This document shows, in pieces, positions 58,501 to 64,000 of a stretch of DNA of 64,000 bases (position 1 is its first letter; every line of letters starts with the position of its first letter). Source of the stretch: Achatina immaculata (Eukaryota > Mollusca > Gastropoda > Stylommatophora > Achatinidae); the NCBI GenBank assembly GCA_009760885.1, contig CM019697.1:25124210-25188209 (forward strand). Reading direction: 5' to 3'. The notes beneath the pieces are model-generated. The model searched no databases, was not told where the DNA came from, and worked only from the letters and a program-made list of their open reading frames with translations. A program made the position numbers and the translations under genes.

Positions 58501-58627
58501 AGTACTAAATGTATATTTTACTAACAACATGAAACAATTATTTTATGTAAAGAACATCTGAAATGGAGGAAATGGCATCGATAACAAAAGGTCTGGCTAA
58601 GGAATGGAGAATGTGCCACTGTTTAGG

Positions 58628-58692
58628 ATGATGGTGGTGATGATGCTGCTGCTGCTGCTGCTGATGATGATGATGATTATGATGATGATGAA
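58628..58692. repeat. (GAT/CTG)n microsatellite
   Basis: GATGATG runs around five CTG units. Longer versions occur at 60007-60118 and 61183-61290 in the other two block copies. Confidence 0.95.
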
Positions 58693-58750
58693 ATTAAAAT
58701 TATTTTGAACAAAAGTAGCTAATAGCTTGACCAGCATGAACGTTAAAAGA

Positions 58751-59449
58751 TCATCATGTGTGTGCTCATCATGTGTGTGCTCATCATCCATGTGGTAATC
58801 ATCTGTGTGCTCATCATCTGTGTGCTCATCATCTGTGTGCTCATCATGTGTGTGCTCATCATCCATGTGGTAATCATCTGTGTGCTCATCATCTGTGTGC
58901 TCATCATCTGTGTGCTCATCATCTGTGTGCTCATCATGTGTGTGCTCATCATCTGTGTGCTCATCATCTGTGTGCTCATCATGTGTGTGCTCATCATCCA
59001 TGTGGTAATCATCTGTGTGCTCATCATGTGTGTGCTCATCATCTGTGTGCTCATCATCTGTGTGCTCATCATCCATGTGGTAATCATCTGTGTGCTCATC
59101 ATGTGTGTGCTCATCATCTGTGTGCTCATCATGTGTGTGCTCATCATCTGTGTGCTCATCATCTGTGTGCTCATCATCTGTGTGCTCATCATCTGTGTGC
59201 TCATCATCTGTGTGCTCATCATGTGTGTGCTCATCATCTGTGTGCTCATCATGTGTGTGCTCATCATCCATGTGGTAATCATCTGTGTGCTCATCATGTG
59301 TGTGCTCATCATCTGTGTGCTCATCATCTGTGTGCTCATCATCTATGTGGTAATCATCTGTGTGCTCATCATGTGTGTGCTCATCATGTGTGTGCTCATC
59401 ATGTGTGTGCTCATCATCTGTGTGCTCATCATCTGTGTGCTCATCACAA
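58751..59449. repeat. 15-bp minisatellite, copy 2
   Basis: Same variant order as 57331-58020 with a few changed units near the 3' end. Confidence 0.98.
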
Positions 59450-59468
59450 CTGTTTTGTTCGTTCACAG

Positions 59469-59733
59469 TTTCACTACAGCGAAGTGTCGGGTTTCGAAAT
59501 GAATGATTATATTTTGAGTAACGAGTGGGACATAGAGAAATCCACAGGCGAGCGAAATGTCAAGTACTACCCGTGCTGTCCTGAGCCGTACGTGGACCTT
59601 GTCTTCAAGCTGGTCATAAGGCGAAAGGTGGCCTTCTACAACTACATCTTGATACTGCCTTGCGTTTTGTTGTCTAGTCTAACTCTGGTTTTGTTCTGGC
59701 TACCTCCAGAGTCACCAGCAAAGATGCAGCTAG
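59469..59733 (+). CDS. nAChR exon: loop C and M1, copy b
   Basis: Same 265-base exon as at 58044, with intact acceptor GTTCACAG and donor GTACTT and the same protein sequence. The single difference is TCG for TCA in GSV-type context EVSGF. It is followed by the shorter form of the donor-derived array. Confidence 0.95.
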
Positions 59734-60289
59734 GTACTTTTATAATGTTAGCTGTACTAAGATGCAACTAGGTACTTTTATAATATTAGTTGTTGACTGT
59801 TCTAAGATGTAACTAGGTACTGCTGCAATGTTAGCTGTTGACTGTTCTAAGATGTAATTAGGTACTTGTGTAACGTTTGTAGTACTAAATGTATATTTTA
59901 CTAACAACATGAAACAATTATTTTATGTAAAGAACATCTGAAATGGAGGAAATGGCATCGATAACAAAAGGTCTGGCTAAGGAATGGAGAATGTGCCACT
60001 GTTTAGGATGATGGTGGTGATGATGATGATGATGATGATAGTGGTGATGATGATGCTGCTGCTGCTGCTGCTGATGATAATGATGATGATGATGATTATG
60101 ATGATTATGATGATGAAATTAAAATTATTTTGAACAAAAGTAGCTAATAGCTTGGCCAGCATGAACGTTAAAAGATCATCATGAAAGTTATCATGTGTTC
60201 TGAACCAGTCTAAAAATTCTAGAAAGTTCCACGGAGTCACAACCATTTTTGTTTTCTTAGATTCATTTGTTGCTTAAATTGTGATAGTT

Positions 60290-60562
60290 GTGTATCTTGT
60301 CATAGAATAAACTGTGCATGTTGCTTATCTTGTCACAGAATGAAATGTTCATATTGTTTATATTGTCACAGAATAAACTGTTCATGTTGCTTATCTTGTC
60401 ACAGAATGAACTGTTCATGTTGCTTATCTTGTCATAAAATGAACTGTTCATGTTGCTTATCTTGTCGTAAAAGGAACTGTTCATGTTGCTTATCTTGTCA
60501 TAGAATGAACTGTTCATGTTGCTTATCTTGTCGTAAAATGAACTGTTCATGTTGCTTATCTT
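60290..60562. repeat. 33-bp minisatellite, copy in block 2
   Basis: About eight units of GAACTGTTCATGTTGCTTAT plus CTTGTCATAGAAT, truncated by the junction to the 15-bp array. Confidence 0.96.
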
Positions 60563-60643
60563 GTGTGTGCTCATCATGTGTGTGCTCATCATCTGTGTGC
60601 TCATCATCTGTGTGCTCATCACAACTGTTTTGTTCGTTCACAG

Positions 60644-60908
60644 TTTCACTACAGCGAAGTGTCGGGTTTCGAAATGAATGATTATATTTTGAGTAACGAG
60701 TGGGACATAGAGAAATCCACAGGCGAGCGAAATGTCAAGTACTACCCGTGCTGTCCTGAGCCGTACGTGGACCTTGTCTTCAAGCTGGTCATAAGGCGAA
60801 AGGTGGCCTTCTACAACTACATCTTGATACTGCCTTGCGTTTTGTTGTCTAGTCTAACTCTGGTTTTGTTCTGGCTACCTCCAGAGTCACCAGCAAAGAT
60901 GCAGCTAG
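60644..60908 (+). CDS. nAChR exon: loop C and M1, copy c
   Basis: Identical to copy b. Only about five units of the 15-bp array precede it. It is the copy closest to the M2 exon, with a 939-bp intron. If a single copy is used, this one has the shortest downstream intron, but nothing in the sequence decides the choice. Confidence 0.95.
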
Positions 60909-61462
60909 GTACTTTTATAATGTTAGCTGTACTAAGATGCAACTAGGTACTTTTATAATATTAGTTGTTGACTGTTCTAAGATGTAACTAGGTACTGCTG
61001 CAATGTTAGCTGTTGACTGTTCTAAGATGTAATTAGGTACTTGTGTAACGTTTGTAGTACTAAATGTATATTTTACTAACAACATGAAACAATTATTTTA
61101 TGTAAAGAACATCTGAAATGGAGGAAATGGCATCGATAACAAAAGGTCTGGCTAAGGAATGGAGAATGTGCCACTGTTTAGGATGATGGTGGTGATGATG
61201 ATGATGATGATGATAGTGGTGATGATGATGCTGCTGCTGCTGCTGATGATAATGATGATGATGATGATTATGATGATTATGATGATGAAATTAAAATTAT
61301 TTTGAACAAAAGTAGCTAATAGCTTGGCCAGCATGAACGTTAAAAGATCATCATGAAAGTTATCATGTGTTCTGAACCAGTCTAAAAATTCTAGAAAGTT
61401 CCACGGAGTCACAACCATTTTTGTTTTCTTAGATTCATTTGTTGCTTAAATTGTGATAGTTG

Positions 61463-61829
61463 TGTATCTTGTCATAGAATAAACTGTGCATGTTGCTTAT
61501 CTTGTCACAGAATGAAATGTTCATATTGTTTATATTGTCACAGAATAAACTGTTCATGTTGCTTATCTTGTCATAGAATGAACTGTTCATGTTGCTTATC
61601 TTGTCGTAAAATGAACTGTTCATGTTGCTTATCTTGTCGTAAAAGGAACTGTTCATGTTGCTTATCTTGTCATAGAATGAACTGTTCATGTTGCTTATCT
61701 TGTCATAGAATGAACTGTTCATGTTGCTTATCTTGTCATAGAATGAACTGTTCATGTTGCTTATCTTGTCATAGAATGAACTGTTCATGTTGCTTACCTT
61801 GTCATAGAATGAACTGTTCATGTTTCATT
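61463..61829. repeat. 33-bp minisatellite next to the M2 exon
   Basis: About 11 units of GAACTGTTCATGTTGCTTAT plus CTTGTCATAGAAT. Its unit resembles the acceptor and first bases of the M2 exon just downstream (CTTATCTTGTCATAG then AATGAAC against CTTACCTTCTGCAG then GCATGAAC, followed in both by GTTGCTT). Confidence 0.96.
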
Positions 61830-61847
61830 TGATCTTACCTTCTGCAG

Positions 61848-61934
61848 GCATGAACATCTTTGTTGCTTTCTTTGTTTTGCTCTTATTGTTGGCCGAGTCC
61901 ACGCCTCCTGCAGCCTCCAGCATTCCTCTTATTG
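61848..61934 (+). CDS. nAChR exon: pore-lining M2
   Basis: 87 bases, phase 1 to 1, after CCTTCTGCAG and before GTATGT. With the previous exon it reads AKMQLG then MNIFVAFFVLLLLLAESTPP and AASSIPLI. Taking Lys of PAK as 0', the 9' position usually Leu is Val and 6' is Asn. The outer ring ends LLLAES, and SSIPLI matches the M2-M3 link of nAChRs. The gene continues beyond: a following exon must supply two bases of the split codon and M3/M4, but none was found before the window end. Confidence 0.95.
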
Positions 61935-61943
61935 GTATGTGAT

Positions 61944-62012
61944 TTATATAACTCTTATTTTATATAACTCTTATTTTATATAACTCTTATTTTATATAAC
62001 TCTTATATATTT
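61944..62012. repeat. 16-bp minisatellite
   Basis: Four to five units of TATATAACTCTTATTT starting about ten bases after the M2-exon donor. Confidence 0.94.
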
Positions 62013-62016
62013 ATGT

Positions 62017-63285
62017 ACATAAATGTCTTTGAATGTAAATGCTACAGAAGAGTCCTTCAAATATCATGGACACAAAAAAGAACATATATATCCATACAAA
62101 TATACTCATAAAAATATATCTATATAGCATAATGACAAAATGCTGGACAGGTAAAATGAGCATTGATTGGGTACATGAGACCCAACTGGAAGATCTTGAT
62201 TTTGCATCAGATGACATAACTCTTATTAGTGACAAAGTGAAATCAATGCAAATAAAAACATATACCCTGTCTTCAATGACTAGTAAAATAGGACTTCAGA
62301 TTAGCAAGGTTAAAACACAAATAATGAAATTTCTCATTAATCACAAAGGAAAAATATACGTAGAAGGAACAGCTTTTGAAGAAGTAAACCATTTTGCATA
62401 TCGCGGCAGCTACAAAGACCAGGATGGTAACACCAGAAAGGAAGTTAGAATTCGAATTGCAAAAGCAGCATTGACCTTCAAGAATCTTGAGAACATATGG
62501 AATTCAAAAGTTATAAGCACAAAAACCAAGTTCAGATTATTCAATTCAAATGTAATATCCACCCTCATTTATGCATGTGAAAGCTGGAAAACAACTAAAG
62601 AAATAGACAAGAAATTAGACTCTTTTGAAAACAAATGCCTAAGAAAAATATTCAGTATAAAGTGGAACGAATTCAAGAAGATTGCAGAGATAAGACAGAT
62701 GACTGAACAACAACCAGTCTCATGGGTGATCAGAAAAAGAAGATGGACATATGTCAGTCATGTGATGAGAAGAAATAATCAAGCTATCAAGCGGAACACA
62801 ACAGGCCGAATAAGAAGAGGTCAACATGTGAAACTCTAAAGCGGACATTGTTAAGAGAGGCCAGTTCAGTGGGCATAACATCCCTTGACGAGACTGAAAA
62901 ACTTGTCGAGGACAGGAAATCTTGGCGAACTATCACGCGGGCCCTATGTGACGTTTAGCGACACGGGAAGGATGTGAGATATAAGATATCCATACTACAA
63001 GAACTTAATATTGAAGAAAGTTGGCCACTAAAGAAGATTAAACACAGAAAACATACATATTTTGGATATATTAAACGTCATGAGAATTTAGAGAAGACCG
63101 TCTTAGAAGGGTACATAATGGGAAAAAGAAAGAGAGGAAGACCAAGCCGAAGATGGCTGCAAGACACCGTTGATGATCTGCGAATGGATGCATTAGCAGC
63201 AGGGCATCTTGCTCACAACCGAGAGGCCTACAGGAGTGCTGTTAGGGAGGCAAAGTTCCACAAGGAACAATAATGTATGTATAGA
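62017..63285 (+). pseudogene. LINE-C fragment split by a LINE-B insertion
   Basis: The left part (62017-62097) translates FECKCYRRVLQISWTQKR-like sequence in a shifted frame. The right part (62986-63273) gives ISILQELNIEESW, YFGYIKRHENLEKTVLEGY, KRKRGRPSRRWLQD and AVREAKFHKEQ-stop. Joined, they are the same LINE-C region as 31228-31700 and 22443-22902. The element is 5'-truncated and inactive. Confidence 0.9.
62098..62985 (+). mobile_element. LINE-B inserted in LINE-C, ~10-bp target-site duplication
   Basis: ATATCCATAC at 62088-62097 and 62986-62995 brackets the element and matches LINE-C sequence. It encodes IDWVHETQLEDLDFASDDIT, then HFAYRGSYKDQDGNTRKEVR, STLIYACESWKT, MTEQQPVSWVIRKRRWTYV and, after a frameshift near 62820, SWRTITRALCDV-stop (62956-62958). 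The catalytic FADD box contains an extra codon (FASDD). The 3' end is GGAAGGATGTGAGATATAAG. It is 5'-truncated inside the RT. Confidence 0.9.
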
Positions 63286-63299
63286 AATAATCAAAGTAA

Positions 63300-63400
63300 A
63301 ATGAAGTTAGTGGTTGCAGTAACTATGACAGAAGTTGATTGTTGCAGTAACAATGGCAGAAGTTGATGGTTGCAGTAACAATGGCAGAAGTTGATGGTTG
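63300..63400. repeat. 28-bp minisatellite
   Basis: Three to four units of AGTAACAATGGCAGAAGTTG plus ATGGTTGC. Confidence 0.94.
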
Positions 63401-64000
63401 CAGAGATAAGACAGATGACTGAACAACAACCAGTCTCATGGGTGATCAGAAAAAGAAGATGGACATATGTCAGTCATGTGATGAGAAGAAATAATCAAGC
63501 TATCAAGCGGAACACAACAGGCCGAATAAGAAGAGGTCAACATGTGAAACTCTAAAGCGGACATTGTTAAGAGAGGCCAGTTCAGTGGGCATAACATCCC
63601 TTGACGAGACTGAAAAACTTGTCGAGGACAGGAAATCTTGGCGAACTATCACGCGGGCCCTATGTGACGTTTAGCGACACGGGAAGGATGTGAGATATAA
63701 GATATCCATACTACAAGAACTTAATATTGAAGAAAGTTGGCCACTAAAGAAGATTAAACACAGAAAACATACATATTTTGGATATATTAAACGTCATGAG
63801 AATTTATCTATATAGCATAATGACAAAATGATGGACAGGTAAAATGAGCATTGATTGGGTACATGAGACCCAACTGGAAGATCTTGATTTTGCAGCAGAT
63901 GACATAACTCTTATTAGTGACAAAGTGAAATCAATGCAAATAAAAACATATACCCTGTCTTCAATGACTAGTAAAATAGGACTTCAGATTAGCATGGTTA
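63401..64000 (+). pseudogene. rearranged second copy of the LINE-B/LINE-C composite
   Basis: 63401-63807 repeats 62684-63091 (LINE-B tail, junction, LINE-C). It then switches at GAGAATTTA to sequence equal to 62118 onward (LINE-B RT part: SIDWVHETQLEDLDF, then FAADD where the first copy has FASDD) and runs to the window end. The order means the nested composite was itself copied as a tandem DNA unit after insertion. Confidence 0.9.

Larger units (their letters stand above)
57331..61830. repeat. triplicated block carrying the loop C/M1 exon
   Basis: Copy 2 is offset 1425 bases from copy 1, and copy 3 is offset 1175 bases from copy 2. The copy 1/2 junction (about 58751) joins post-exon intron to the 15-bp array through a shared ATCATCATG. 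The copy 2/3 junction (about 60562) joins the 33-bp array to the 15-bp array through a shared CTTGTGTG-like stretch. Copies are almost identical, and one 45-base intron unit is present only in copy 1. Confidence 0.95.
44252..61934 (+). other. partial gene: nicotinic acetylcholine receptor subunit, putatively anion-selective
   Basis: Five exon types in order encode a Cys-loop receptor subunit from the start of the extracellular ligand domain to M2. Splice phases chain without error (194, 110, 193, 265 and 87 bases). All predicted junctions are GT/AG. The product would be a plasma-membrane pentameric channel opened by acetylcholine. Principal-face residues are present: WKPDIKLYN (loop A), the Trp of FGSWTY (loop B) and the Cys-Cys pair of YYPCCPEPY (loop C), so it is alpha-type. 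The ESPAKM segment before M2 has Pro-Ala-Lys instead of Gly-Glu-Lys, which in this superfamily goes with chloride rather than cation selectivity. The first exon, M3, the cytoplasmic loop and M4 are not visible. Two exon types are multiplied (2x and 3x). Confidence 0.93.

Overview
The window is eukaryotic and animal, most likely from a mollusc and probably a gastropod. The only recognisable host gene is a multi-exon nicotinic acetylcholine receptor (nAChR) subunit on the + strand from 44.25 kb to past 61.93 kb. Its pore exon has Pro-Ala-Lys before M2, where cation-selective nAChRs have Gly-Glu-Lys. That arrangement is known from the anion-selective ACh receptors of gastropod neurons. The species cannot be named from this sequence. 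No promoter, first (signal-peptide) exon, M3/M4 exon or polyadenylation site could be identified, so the gene is incomplete here.

Layout. 0-44 kb has no recognisable host exon. It is a mosaic of several dozen unrelated tandem-repeat (minisatellite) families with units of about 12-62 bp. Between them lie short unassigned stretches and broken transposable elements. These are three copies of one LINE family with a (GAT)n-like tail (called LINE-A here), copies of two further LINE families (LINE-B, LINE-C), a Jockey/I-like element with RNase H (LINE-E) and a Tc1/mariner-like transposase fragment. A 1.7-kb block at 32.8-36.2 kb is tandemly duplicated. 44-62 kb is the nAChR gene. Its ligand-domain exon is present twice (44252-44445, 45942-46135). 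Single exons follow at 49293-49402 and 54286-54478. An exon with the vicinal-Cys loop C and M1 is present three times (58044, 59469, 60644), and a single M2 exon lies at 61848-61934. The introns hold more minisatellites, a tRNA-derived SINE and a LINE with a nearly intact reverse transcriptase (LINE-D). 62-64 kb is a LINE-B nested in a LINE-C, partly repeated.

How it fits together. The exon phases chain without error (1-0, 0-2, 2-0, 0-1, 1-1), giving about 282 residues from the start of the ligand domain through M2. The duplicated exons have lengths not divisible by three, so only one copy of each can be spliced in without a frameshift.

The most unusual signals are: (i) tandem arrays that look like decayed copies of the gene's own splice junctions at three different exons; (ii) near-identical duplicated exons whose breakpoints fall inside minisatellites; (iii) a tRNA-SINE whose last ~200 bases match the 3' end of LINE-D, suggesting a SINE/LINE partnership; (iv) LINE-B inserted into LINE-C twice at different sites with target-site duplications of 10-11 bp; (v) repeated insertion of mobile elements into minisatellite arrays. 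An assembly artefact remains a live alternative for the large near-identical duplications.
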